Shown in pieces: positions 32,501 through 43,600 of a DNA stretch of 64,000 bases (position 1 is the first letter of the stretch; each line of letters opens with the position of its first letter). The notes under the pieces were generated by a model. The model saw only the letters and a program-made list of their open reading frames with translations, made no database searches and was not told the origin of the DNA. The translations under genes and the position numbers were made by a program. This DNA is from Calliopum simillimum (lineage: Eukaryota > Arthropoda > Insecta > Diptera > Lauxaniidae): the NCBI GenBank assembly GCA_951812925.1, contig OX638369.1, positions 15,591,329 to 15,655,328 of the forward strand, read 5' to 3'.

Positions 32501-35500
32501 CACTCAAAGAAGGCCTATTATCATGCCTATTTGACTGCTCTTTCTCCTACTGGGTAATATCTAACGAACGGTTGGAAAATTTTCAATAGGCCTCATCGTT
32601 TTGGAGATATTTTTAAAACACTGTCTTTTTTTTTAATACAGGGATTTTCAGAATATACCTCCTAAGCTGTAAGTTGTATAAAAAAATAAAAACATACCGT
32701 TTCTACTTTTTATGTGCAACTTTCCGTTAATGAGTTATCGCAATTTAAAAATAGGCACAATCATACGCAGCATACATACTTGACTGATTTTTGCCATATT
32801 TTACATTAGTATATCTTCAAAACTATAAGTCTTACAAAAAAAATTTTGTTTCTTACTGGAAACGGGTAAGACTTAACGATGCGATTTACAAATCTCAGCA
32901 CAGCTAAATCGCCGCTGTAGACGTAGCATTAACTCTATTTGTTTAAAATCAACTTAAGGGGTCTTATCATAAATATATCGAGAAAGAACATTTGCAGTCG
33001 TAAATATTTTGAGAATGAAAATTTCACTTCAAGCAGATACTTTTTTTTCTTTAAATTTTCGCAAAAAAACAGCGGTATCCTAAGAAGATATTAAAAAAAT
33101 AATAAAGAATATTTCAAGTCGCTCAAGATAAAAAAAAAAACAAATTCGCACTGGTTCTTCAAATTTGTTTGATCAAAATAATAGTAGTGGAAACTTTGCA
33201 GTCGCGAAACCTTTGCAAAATAGCTACTTTTTTTTAGATAAACGGTTAGTATGAACATAACATAATAACTAGTATTTAGTTACGTGGCCTTTATTTGGAA
33301 CAACCACAGTACAGCGCTTTGGTATCGAGTCTACAAAATTTTGACCTCTTTGGGCGGTATAATGATCCAAACGTCTTTGCCTGTATCCCAAAGTTACGAA
33401 ATATTTGTATGCTGACATTGGTCGACTGCCTTCTTTAAGTCACACTTCAGATTTTCAATTGTATTGAGGTCTAGCACATTTATTTTGGTGGCCTGACACC
33501 ACTGCTTGGCGATTTCACTAGCGGGCTCAGGATCATTGTCCTCCTGAGAAGTCGAAATCAGTGTCTTTTCTTCGGTAGCATATTGCAGCATCCCTTCCGG
33601 CATTATATGCATTTATAGGTAGTGGAGCGATTTAGACTTTTTATTTACGATTTTTTTGAATTTGACTCCGGAATATTTGTTAGATATCCCGCTATCTTGC
33701 CTTATGCGTCGCTATGGTGTGCTCGATCGCAAATTGCCAATAATCGCATTTTTTTACCCAAAATTTTGCATTTTTTGTTTTTTACTCGGCAAGGGGCGCT
33801 TAAATAAAAAAAGAACATCATAGATAAAATCGATTTAGTTTTTATTAGGGAACATATCTATTACTTCTGAAATATGTGCTCTCCCGAATATTTTCGGAAA
33901 TCTTGATTTTCTCAAAATTTTTAGATAAAACGACCTCCTGACACCCTCTCGGGTCGAAATTTTTTTGTTCACCTATTGGGAATTTCATCTTATACGTCTA
34001 GGAATAAATTCCACCATATTTGGTGCTGCAGTGACTCGCAGTAGTAGTCGAATACAAACACCGCCGCCTACAATTGATGAAATAGTGAAAGCTATCCAAA
34101 GCATGAAAAACAACAAGGCCGCCGGTATAGATCAAATAACAGCTGAACTGCTAAAGGCATGCCCCATAACATCAGCTAAAATTCTCCATCCTCTGCTCAC
34201 CAAAATCTGGAGTGCAGAGCGTTTGCCAGAAGATTGGCTACATGGCATGTTAGTCAAATTACCGAAAAAAGGTGACCTAAGCGAGTGCCGAAACTATAGA
34301 GGCATCACCTTGCTCTCAGTACCATCAAAAGTACTGACGAAAGTGCTTCTGAGCAGGGTAAGCGAAAAACTTGATTCGGCCATTCGAAAGCAGCAAGCAG
34401 GATTCCGGCGAAACAGATCATGCGTGGATCAAATCAACACGCTCAGAATAATTGTCGAACAATCATGCGAGTGGCGTGCTGCACTTCAACTTGTCTTCGT
34501 TGACTATAGCACTGCCTTCGACAATGTCTCCCGAGAAAACATCTGGGCGTCACTGCAACGAAGAGGTATTGCCGCAAAGGCCATAAACTTAGTACGTGCA
34601 CAATATGAAGGCTTTAAATGCAGTGTGTTACACAACGGGTTGTTGTCACCGACATTCACCACTAATTCAGGCGTACGGTAGGGGTGTTTACTATCACCAT
34701 CACTCTTCCTTATCGTTCTTGATGATATCCTAGATAAAGCTCTTAATAAGGCCAAAAGGGGTATTCAATGGAACTTTACCGAACATCTGGAAGATCTCGA
34801 CTACGCTGACGACATCTGCCTCTTATCGTCCAAACATTCAGATATGCAAAGCAAAATTGAAGACCTTGTCTTGGAATCACAAAAGGCCGGCCTAAAAATC
34901 AACGTATCCAAGACTAAAAGCATGAAGCTAAACGCAAGCAATGACACGTTTAAGCTGGCAGTGATGACATCGGAAACGTCGATAGCTTCACGTATTTAGG
35001 CAGCATTATCTCCATGGATGGTGGAGCAAAAGAGGATATCAACTCAAGAATAGCAAAAGCAAAAGGCGCGTTTGCTCAACTGAACAAAATATGGTCTTCA
35101 TCCGTTATATCCACCAAAACGAGAGTGCGCATTTTTGATTCGAATGTGAAATCGGTTTTGTTATATGGGTGCGAAACATGGCTTGTTACTGAACAACTAA
35201 CGAACAAGCTGCAAGTATTCGTCAACAAATGCTTAAGGCGTATACTAAAGGTTTGGTGGCCTCGCACTATATCAAATGCCGAGCTACATGAAAAATGCAA
35301 ACAGAAGGCTATAGCAAATGAGATCAAGCTGCGCAAATGGGGATGGATTGGTCACACTCTCCGGAAACCACACAGCGAAGTTTGTCGCCAGGCCCTTGAG
35401 TGGAATCCACAAGGCAGTAGAGGACGTGGTAGACCCAAAACCAACTGGAAAAGGTCGTTGGAAAAGGAAATCCAAGAATCGGGAAAATCGTGGCAAGAGA

Positions 35501-37944
35501 TCAAAGTCATCGCAAGGGATCGTGACAAATGGAGAGATTTCATATTGGCCCTATGATCCTCCTAGGAGTTAAAGGAGAATGCATACATACATAAGTACAT
35601 ATTTGGTTATAGAACATAAAAAAAAAATTTATTAAAACCTGGGTCATATAAGAGGAGATTATTTTCGGATATGCCCATATAGCCAGTATATAATTTGACT
35701 GGTCTATCTTCTCTTCTTATACGAGCTAAAATTGTATGTTTGTTTTTTTGTTTGTTTTTTTGTACTTATTTCTGTCCCAATATTTTTTCTCGGTTACAGC
35801 TATTTTAATGAAACATGGAATAGAGTTAGAAGAATGAGCTAGGTTTGAACTTTGTAAATGCTCACCAGGGGGCGTGGCACTGCCCTTAATTTAAAATTTG
35901 ATTTAGTCATAACTCGCAAACTATACAAGATATTTGGATGAAATTTGGTGAGCTGGTACGACTTGATAGTACCTTGGAACAGACAAAAAGTGGGCAGGAT
36001 CGAAGAAGTGCCACGCCCACTTTTCAGCCCTTTAAAATTTTGATTCAGTATTACTCGAAAACGACTCCAACAATTTTAATGATAATTTAGGAGATGATAC
36101 CTCTGCAAACAAGGATTAATATGTGAAACACCGTTATATTGAGAAAACTCGTTGAAGGGCGTGGCACCGCCCACAAAAATATAAAACAGTATAAAAAGAA
36201 AACTAATAAAGCAAACATTCTGAAATTAAGTGTGAGGAGCCTAATTGACATAGAGCATCTCTGGTTTGAAGGTGGACGAAATATCGCCGTTGCGCGTGGA
36301 ACCTCCCATACAAGCAAAATACGTTAAATGCTATTTCTCGCAAATGTTACAAGGTATTTTAATGAAATTTGGTATGTAGGTACTGCTTAATAATACCTTG
36401 TTATAACCAAAAAGTGGGCGGTATCGAAGAAGTACCACGCCCCCTTTTTAAACATTGAAAATTTTGATTCAATATTACGCAAAAACGACTCCAACAATTT
36501 TAATGACAGTTTAAGAGACTGTACCCCTAAAAACAAGTATTAATATGTGATATGCCGTTATATTGGGAAAACTCATGGAAGGGCGTGGCACCGCCCACAA
36601 AAATATAATACGCTATAGAAAGAAAACTTCAAAAGCAATCTTTCTGAATTTAACTGTAGGGAGTCTACTTGCTCCTAGGCACCTACAAACTGAAAGTAGG
36701 CGAAATTCGCCGGTGCGCGTGGAACCTCCCATACAAGTAAAATACATTAAATGCTACTTCTCGCAAATGGTACGTTATATTTTGATGAAATTTAGTACAC
36801 GGATCTGGATCATAAGTATCTATGTCATAACGAAAAGTAGGCTTTGTTCAATAATTGCCACTCCCTTTTTTATCAAAATATCAGGCACAAAAAAAAATGG
36901 AATGAACTTTTTATTCTTATATGCAGCCTTATGCACTTTTTGACGCTGAATCCGTCTTCATCAGCAGAACTGTCATTATACCTGCAGGATTTTGAAATAT
37001 CCTTGCTTGAAGTTGAAGAAAACGCTGTGTTCAGTCTTACAGCGTAGCTACAAGAAAAAGTCCTTATCAAAATATCCTTTCGGATTTTTCCAATAGGACT
37101 CTTATTTTCCCAGTTATGATCCATTGATGATAAGATATTTCAGCCCCCATACAAAAGACGAAATATTTTGGGTGTGTGGCATATCCCATTTATTTATTTT
37201 AAGGCATTCTATTTCACAAAAAAAAAATTTTAGTTTTTGATATTTTTCTATACCATTCGATACTTTCCGAGTTTTTTGTTATTATTATTCTCATCGGTTA
37301 ATTTATCATTTTGAAAGTATAACCATTAGAGGTGAAAAAGTACGAGTTTCATAACAAAAAATAGCTATGAATAAAAACATCGACTAAAATAATAAGATCA
37401 GATTGTTGACCGAGCTGGGATCGGTCTCCAGGTACTTATATTTTATATGGCGATAAAGACGCACAGTGGATGTGATCGGATTTTCTGGCCAATGGGAAAG
37501 TGATTACAAAAGCCTCAAGGATCACCCCCATTTTCAGTTTTTGTCAGGGTTTTTTTTTTGTATATATCCATTCTTTTATTTTTTTTTTTTTGCGATTCTA
37601 TACCAGGGTATCTTGAGAAAAAATTCCAGAGAATTTATATTATTTAAATAACTTTTTGATACTTAAAATATTAATTTTTATATTCATTGCAGATCAAAGA
37701 ACCGCTTTATCCAATTGTCTGCTCTACAGCGGCCAAAACTGAAATGACCCTAAAGTGTGCACGCCGTGATTTTGTCAATTTACAGGATCGTTGCCGTGCA
37801 GAAATAATGAAACACATTAAGAGTCGTCAAGATTTGGTTAAATTAAGATTACCACCAATGATAACGGAGTACTTAAGTGAAGTATTCAATGATATGGTTC
37901 CATTGCGGCAGGTGGATAACTATGATATATTGTGTGATTTTTAA
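29571..37944 (+). CDS. SPSB3: SPRY domain-containing SOCS box protein 3-like
   Basis: Predicted substrate-recognition adaptor for a Cullin-RING (elongin B/C) ubiquitin ligase. Two exons, 29571-30149 and 37693-37944, join in phase 0 (donor AAG|GTGAGA, acceptor TTGCAG) to give 276 residues. A Ser/Thr-rich leader of about 35 residues is followed by a SPRY/B30.2 domain (residues about 45-205) with WTWSKRNRS, GRFYWELHVSQR, FGTSIMFGIGTK, WGLSHKGVLWH and GTLTYYKDGKCLGVAF. The C-terminus has LQDRCRAEIMKHIKS and LRLPPMITEYL, the SOCS box. All match human SPSB3 by recall. The start has a good context (CAAAATG); an upstream 5' exon cannot be excluded. The 7.5-kb intron hosts a foldback element, element C, a Tc1 scrap, a LINE and a tandem repeat; both splice sites survive. 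Confidence 0.9.
30290..30947. mobile_element. foldback element with about 300-bp arms (SPSB3 intron)
   Basis: The left arm begins near GCCCCACCCTCAAAATAAG and runs through AACAACAAACCAAAACACAA and CTATCACGTGTAG to about 30,590. The right arm repeats this inverted (ACACGTGACATTAGATCAAT, TGTGTTTTGGTTTGTTGTG, CATTTTGAGGGCGGGGCACC). There is no coding frame. This is the most complete copy here of a family also seen at 19.84, 26.8, 42.1 and 50.4/52.3 kb. Confidence 0.75.
31200..31345. repeat. dispersed repeat, homologous to 32,330-32,480
   Basis: TTCATTGCTCCCTTCTTTGC, GAAGC.(A/T)GGCGTGTCATG, TGCCCAAAGACATCATG and AAGAAAGAAGGGAA reappear with changes just outside element C, at about 32,340-32,480 (GCCCAATGACATCATG, AAGAAAGAAGGGAAGG). 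A 96-codon open frame at 31,089-31,379 overlaps this repeat and looks like a chance translation. Confidence 0.5.
31462..32323. mobile_element. element C: 862-bp non-autonomous element, TSD GAAT
   Basis: The left end GGGTATTTCCATG (31,462) and the right end CATGGAATTACCC (ending 32,323) are inverted repeats with one mismatch in 13. GAAT flanks both (31,458-31,461; 32,324-32,327). There is no coding capacity. The motif TAACGCGAGTTACC occurs four times on one strand: about 31,928, 31,953, 32,144 and, next to the right end, 32,298. The motif is itself near-palindromic (GTAAC..GTTAC). Confidence 0.75.
32330..33390. other. intronic stretch without gene
   Basis: Apart from the dispersed repeat at 32,340-32,480 this is AT-rich DNA with homopolymer runs. 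No coding frame or inverted structure was recognised. Confidence 0.3.
33394..33612 (-). pseudogene. Tc1-like transposase fragment
   Basis: The reverse strand reads ISTSQEDNDPEPASEIAKQW, then INVLDLNTIENLKCDLKKAV. This matches the second catalytic segment of Tc1 transposases (QEDNDP...ARQW, then NPIENLWADLKKAV), with a short internal loss between VLD and LNTIEN where the WPSQSPD segment normally lies. Only about 70 residues remain. It lies in the SPSB3-like intron, opposite in orientation to that gene. Confidence 0.7.
34010..35583 (+). mobile_element. 5'-truncated LINE (non-LTR retrotransposon), copy 1
   Basis: Reverse transcriptase motifs in order: NNKAAGIDQITAELLK, LPKKGDLSECRNYRGITLLS, QQAGFRRNRSCVDQINTLR, FVDYSTAFDNVS, then SGVR-stop-GCLLSPS and LDYADDICLLSS (catalytic YADD near 34,800). 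The C-terminal part follows at 35,014-35,556 with YGCETWLVTEQL, RKWGWIGHTLRKPHSEV and SRGRGRPKTNWKRSLEKE. The endonuclease is missing, as usual for 5'-truncated insertions. A TAG at 34,679-34,681 replaces the expected Gln codon, and a frameshift lies near 34,960. The wording resembles the RTE group, but the clade is uncertain. A second copy is at 57,828-58,573. Confidence 0.88.
35584..36860. repeat. tandem repeat of about 423-bp units (GGGCGTGGCACCGCCC family)
   Basis: GGGCGTGGCACCGCCCACAA occurs at 36,158 and 36,581, a 423-bp period, and GTGGGCGGTATCGAAGAAGT at about 36,413 matches GTGGGCAGGATCGAAGAAGT at about 35,991. Other shared landmarks are GATTCAATATTAC and GACTCCAACAATTTTAATGA. About 2.3 units are present. 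The open frames inside (for example 36,139-36,327 and 36,563-36,943) match each other because of the repeat and are not genes. From 36,861 to 37,692 I see nothing assignable. Confidence 0.7.
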
Positions 37945-39800
37945 ACATAGTATACTTTTAGCTAAATGTGCCCAAAGCGGCAGAGTCCATATGTCATGTT
38001 GTATGTAGGTATTTCTGTGGCAAAAAAAAAAACAGCGGAAGTCGATTAAAAAAAAGTTTTGCCAATTTTCCGTTATTAATCTTTCTTATTGATTGATTTT
38101 TTATATTATATACGTAGAATTCACGGACAATTTGCGTGGACTCAATTTAATTTTTTTTGTAATCTGCTTAAGCTGTTTTTCGTCATTGCCATAGATATTC
38201 ATAGATATTGTAATGTTATTAGAAGCGAAACTTGCGCTAAGTCAAAGATTAGTAATATAACAAAAATTCGCACTTTGTTGCAGTTGCTTTTGTTTGTGTT
38301 AAAGGATTAAAAACTTAAAGGAATCGTCAGTATATGTAAAAACTCTTAAAACTTTAACTAGAAATTATTGAAGAGAAATTATCATATAACTCCTGAAGTA
38401 TTATACAAGATTGATGTTATATAAATGAAATTTATTTATATACGGTATACTGAAGTGAGTTTAATGATCCCTCAATTGTATGCAAAGTCAGCCGTTAGCA
38501 GTCATTCCCATGATAAATGAATAATCAATCGAATCTTTTCTCAAAGTGAAAAATTCCATACTCTCATACAATTGAAAAAAGTCGAAAATTTTCAATTATA
38601 ATTTTGGATTTCTTCAAAAGAATCGACAAAAGAATTAATTTCACTTGGCACAGAATTAGATTCCGAAGAATTAGCTTCCCGAAGGAATAATTGCTACCCA
38701 GATCTGGTACAGTGTTACTTTGATAGAACATAAATGTTGTTTTTTGTTGAAAAAAAAAAAAAAACCTTATATGCATATAAACATATGTGTATGTATAAAC
38801 GTATTAGTTACTTAATTATGTATTTAATGTATAGTAGAGCGACTGCAAAATGCAATCAAATTTCGATAACTCCAACGTTTTTACAATTCAAAACAAATCG
38901 AGCGACATTAAATATGCGCTAGCATTGATAATCAATTCGATAACTTGAATCTTGATAAGTTTAAATTTTTTTTTTTTCTTTTTTTAGATAATGATGTTTC
39001 GAGTTATCAAAGTTTGACTGTACATAATTGAGTGTAATTGTTAGTACTAGTCAAATATACAAAACCAATAATTTTTAAAACAAACTACGCCTTTACTACT
39101 GTGTAAATGTCCATAGATGTCGTGTAGACTTGTAGAATCTTAAAATATTTAAGAAATAGAAAAACTTTACTTGTCGAATCTGATCTCACTGAATTATACT
39201 GAAATTGCAAGTTGTATTTTCGCGATTTTTTCATAAATGCGGGAAAAAGCTTAGTCACGAATTGCACAGTATATCAATCAATGTACCCATTGGATTCGAC
39301 GTTAGGGTATAAGCTTAAGATTTCTCGAGAAATCAGCTTGGCACACATTTTTTATAAAATACCTACTATGCATAACAATAACTTTAAGGGAAATTACTAA
39401 TCAGTACAGGCCAGTTAGGTGCAATATTGTGATATAAGTGAATGGTTTAATGCATAATACATACATATATTCATAATTACATTAATACTTTAGTACACAT
39501 ATGTATTTACATAGATGTATTTACAAATATTAAACAAAGTACGTAAACATGCATAATCTAGTCATTTTCTTATGTAATGTTTTTAATTGTATTTATATGT
39601 ATACTATGTACTTAACTGCATTTAAATTATGTATTACTAATTTGTTTTAAAAATAAACAATAATCTCAAAAGATTGATGTTTATGCTAACTTAGCGCTAA
39701 AACTAGTCATTCATTGTATTAAATATTAAAAAAACTTAAATAAAAATTATGTAAAGAAATAAATTAAACAAATAAAATGTCCTTAATTGTTCTATTTTCT
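37945..39800 (+). other. SPSB3-like 3' UTR/downstream region, with a pogo-like MITE
   Basis: AT-rich sequence after the stop at 37,944. Several AATAAA hexamers (for example near 39,651 and after 39,740) could end the transcript; the site cannot be chosen from sequence alone. Within it, about 38,854-39,021 has CAATCAAATTTCGATAACTC and, inverted at the right, GAGTTATCAAAGTTTGACTG, a pogo-like MITE related to the ends of 26,636-29,155. Confidence 0.4.
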
Positions 39801-39886
39801 AAAAAGATGTCTTATTGCAAACAAATACGAAACTACAAGCTAAGTCGTTAATGCAATTTTGTTATTTTAGTAGTTGTTGTCAAATC

Positions 39887-40208
39887 GTCCTCAAATAACG
39901 CCAGAAAAATTTTTGGAAATAAAGCCAGAACAATCTCCATACTAAATTCTGGAGTTATTTGCATTTTGTTTTGGAAATAAAACCAAAAACTTGTCTAGCG
40001 TTTTTTCCAAAAATATCTGGCTTTATTTCCAAAAGATTTTCTGGCGCTATTTCCTTTTTGAAAGCTACATAATTTTTGGAAAAAACGCCAGAAGCTTGGG
40101 TTTTATTTCCAAAACAAAATGGAAATAACGCCAGAATTTTGTATGGAGATTTTTCGGGTTTTATTTTCAAGAAATGCCCTGACGCTATTTCCTGAGGCGT
40201 TATTTCCG
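39887..40208. mobile_element. foldback element built from a repeated GGAAATAACGCCAGAA motif
   Basis: The motif GGAAATAACGCCAGAA and close variants occur forward at 39,893, 39,915, 39,973 and 40,122 and reversed at 40,014, 40,039 and 40,178. ATCTCCATAC on the left is matched by GTATGGAGAT on the right. The whole is an imperfect hairpin of about 320 bp. The frames reading through it on both strands are chance products of the motif. Confidence 0.6.
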
Positions 40209-40685
40209 GGAGCCCTCGAAACAAACTTGAACACTATTTTTTTGTTTTCATTTAATAGAAAGTGGATGCGTCTTAAAAAATCAAACAAAATTATTATAGA
40301 CTTGATTTTTAAAGACTTGATTTTTATTGGATTTTTATTCTGGTTTACATACACACATTGGTTTTTCTTATATTTAAAGGAAAACAATATTAAATATTTA
40401 TTAAGATCTTCCACAATTTTTAAATGCAACATACATACACTAAAACATATGTTTCAAATTAAAAATCGATTTATAAAAAAAAAAAAAAAATTATGCCTAT
40501 TTCAAAGAAAACTAAATATACATATGACACATGCAAAATATAAATAAATAGAAATGAGGTGGTTTCGGATATCTTAAAAAAACTAAAGCAGATTATGTAC
40601 TTAAAAAAAAACGAAGAGAGAAAGTTTTCACAATACAATGTGTTCATTAAAATTAACTTAGATTTCTATACAAACTAAAAAACAT

Positions 40686-43600
40686 TTACAGTTCATCAGC
40701 TAAATGATGAATATTTTGTAAATGATCACCGTAATCAGTGGCTTCACTACCTACAAATGTTTCGTAGTTATTTAATATTTCCATATACGATAAACGATCA
40801 TCGTGATCTTCATCAGTCGAAACAAATAAGTGATCAACTTCATCTTTGGCAACTTCATCGTTACTTGGCACTATCCAACTAAGTACTTCATTACCGGTCA
40901 ATACGCCATCTTTATTAGCATCGAAATCATTGTCGAACCGTTCCTTTTCACTTATCAACCATTCTTTATCATGATGTTCGGCAGTTTCACTTACAAATTC
41001 TTGAAAATCGATTTTTCCATCATGATTTTTATCTTTTTCTCGCATAGTATGTTCGAAAACTGTTGGTAGCATTTTTGGATGTTCTTCAGGATTTTGAAAT
41101 AATACAAATTCATCGGCGTTAAGTACACCATCTTGATTTGTATCGGCTGCATTAAACATTTCTTTATCGTCCTGTATCATTTTGTGTTCCTCTTCATAGC
41201 TATCGAATTCAATTAATTGTTTTTTGAAATTTTCATCTTCCATGCCGTACACATCTTGTAAATACTCTTTCCATGTAATTTGATCATCGTTGTCTTGATC
41301 GATTTCTTCAAAGCGATCAGCGGCTTCCTCTTCGGAAAGTTTTCTAAATAAAGTTGGAAAAAGTAAGATAATAATTAAAAACATATGTATGTATGTAGTG
41401 TTTCGAAAAATTGCCACATGCAGTAAAAATTTTCAAAGTATAAAATAAAATAAAAACAATCAAAGCTTTTGAATATACATATAAATCCGTGGAAGGATGG
41501 AAAAACTGCTTAAGTCGACTTAAGCAAAATAGGTTTGAGCTCCATTTTCAATTAGTTCTGGGTGCAATCGTATTATCGTTTTTGAGTGTTTTTACTCAGA
41601 ACTATTAGAAAATTGAGCTCAAGCCTATTTATGCTAAAGTCGACTTAAGCAGTTTTTCCTTCCTGTAACAGAAATATTCATAGTAACATTCAAAATTAGG
41701 CCCACCCATGGTGCGGTAAGATCAAAAGCAAGAGCGCCAACAAAAAGCACAGATTTACCCAAACGATTTTCAGTGATGATTTGATAGTTTGATGTATTGT
41801 ATGTTATACCTACTCCCAAAATTTGCAGTCATCACTTTTTCCCACAAGTTTAATTAAACTAAATCACGCCAGTTTTTTGGCGATTAAAAAAAAATTTTTA
41901 ATTTTTTTTACGGAATTTTGTTCAACATCGTATTTTGGTCAAGGAAACATAGAAATGCGGTTCTTTGACCAAACCTTGAAATTTAAACACACTACTTTCT
42001 TTGCTTTGGTGCATTCGTTTTTTTTTTTATAATTTTATGATGCCATTTTAAAATGGTCACAAATTTTTAAAGAAAAATCGAAGATAACCACTAAATAGTT
42101 AATTTTGAAGAAAGGCAATAATGCAGTATAATGCAGTTTATAGAACAATGCAGAAAAATTTGATTCGTTCTGCATATAACCTCAAAAATAGCCAAAAACA
42201 GTGTTTTTTACCTACTCAATTTTTAGGTTAGGATATTTCAGAGACGAAAAAAGTTACAGATATAATTCAGAGTGAAATTTAAAGAAAAAGGGTAGTTCTT
42301 TTAGGTGTCATATTATGTTTTATGGTTAGAATTTACTTTGACTTGTTATATAACTTAAAAAATAGCGATAAACGTTGTTTTTTAGTGTTTTATTAACGTT
42401 TATGTCATGATATCTCAGAAACCATAAGCCATAGAGTCATTCAGATTCCGGATTCAGGATCAACGTAAAAAGAATAAATAAGTTTAGTCAAAGGAACCGA
42501 ACTTTAACGTTTTCTAGTGTGCTAGTAAAAGACCAAAATAAAAAAATTCGATAAAAAATCGAATAAAAAACTAAGTGAAAACATGTCCAATACGATGTTG
42601 GACAATAACCCGTAAAAATATTTGAGTGGTAAAAACTTTTTTGTAAATTGCCAAAAAACTGGCGTCAAATATAATTGCTTCAGTAAAAAATATTTTATTT
42701 ATCATTTGAAAATAAAATATTTTTTGAATAAGAATTGGTTGATGTACTTGAGACTCTGCCTATTTTTTGTGAACACCATTTCTTATTTTTCTTCCCATTT
42801 TTTGTGAACACCATTTGTTATTTTTCTTCCCTTATTTTGCGAAATTTAAATTATTTCTGATGAAAAATTTAAAACTTATGTATTATCAAAATTCATTTCA
42901 GGTAATGTCATCAATTCCATCCAAAATTACACATATAGTCAAGAGATATTTCAGAATCATGCCTGGCTGATTTGAAATTTCTAGCGTTATTTTGTCGACT
43001 TATGTATGGTTAGAAAATTGAGATTTTGAAACACTAAGCAAATGAGTTTGCACTTATTATACTCTCCACCAACAGTATATTTGCTTTGTCTTCCCGTTTA
43101 TAACGCATAGACGAGGCGTGGCAGTTATAAAATTAAATAAAAATTTGACATTGATATTGTATTATTTTAGAAAGTTTATAAATAATTTATTTTCCTAAAG
43201 TTTGACATTTCCGATATGATCCTTTATTTTCAATGTAGCATATTAACAATAGGATGTTTTTAAACTATACAAATGCATTTACTATATTCTTTGCACGGAG
43301 TTGAGTGGTAATATTTGTACAGGAAGGTTAAGACTTTAGCAAAACAGTTTCATGCATTGCGAATTGCTAGCAATAGAGAAGTTGAGGTAAGTAAAAACAT
43401 TCGTTCCAGGTTGCCGGCTATACAAAATATTCTATCGATTTACTTTAGCAATACATTTTGAAAAAGCCTTCATATTTTTCCATTACAAATCAATAATTTA
43501 ACACAAGACGGACTCACAGGTCTGATCAGAATACTTAGCAAAATGATGAAAATGTGTGAAATTCGTAACTTCGATTTGATCAAATGCTTTCACTATACAT

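Noticed and set aside
36139..36943. Two similar frames containing EGRGTAHKNI
   Set aside because: The similarity is explained by the 423-bp tandem repeat of non-coding DNA.
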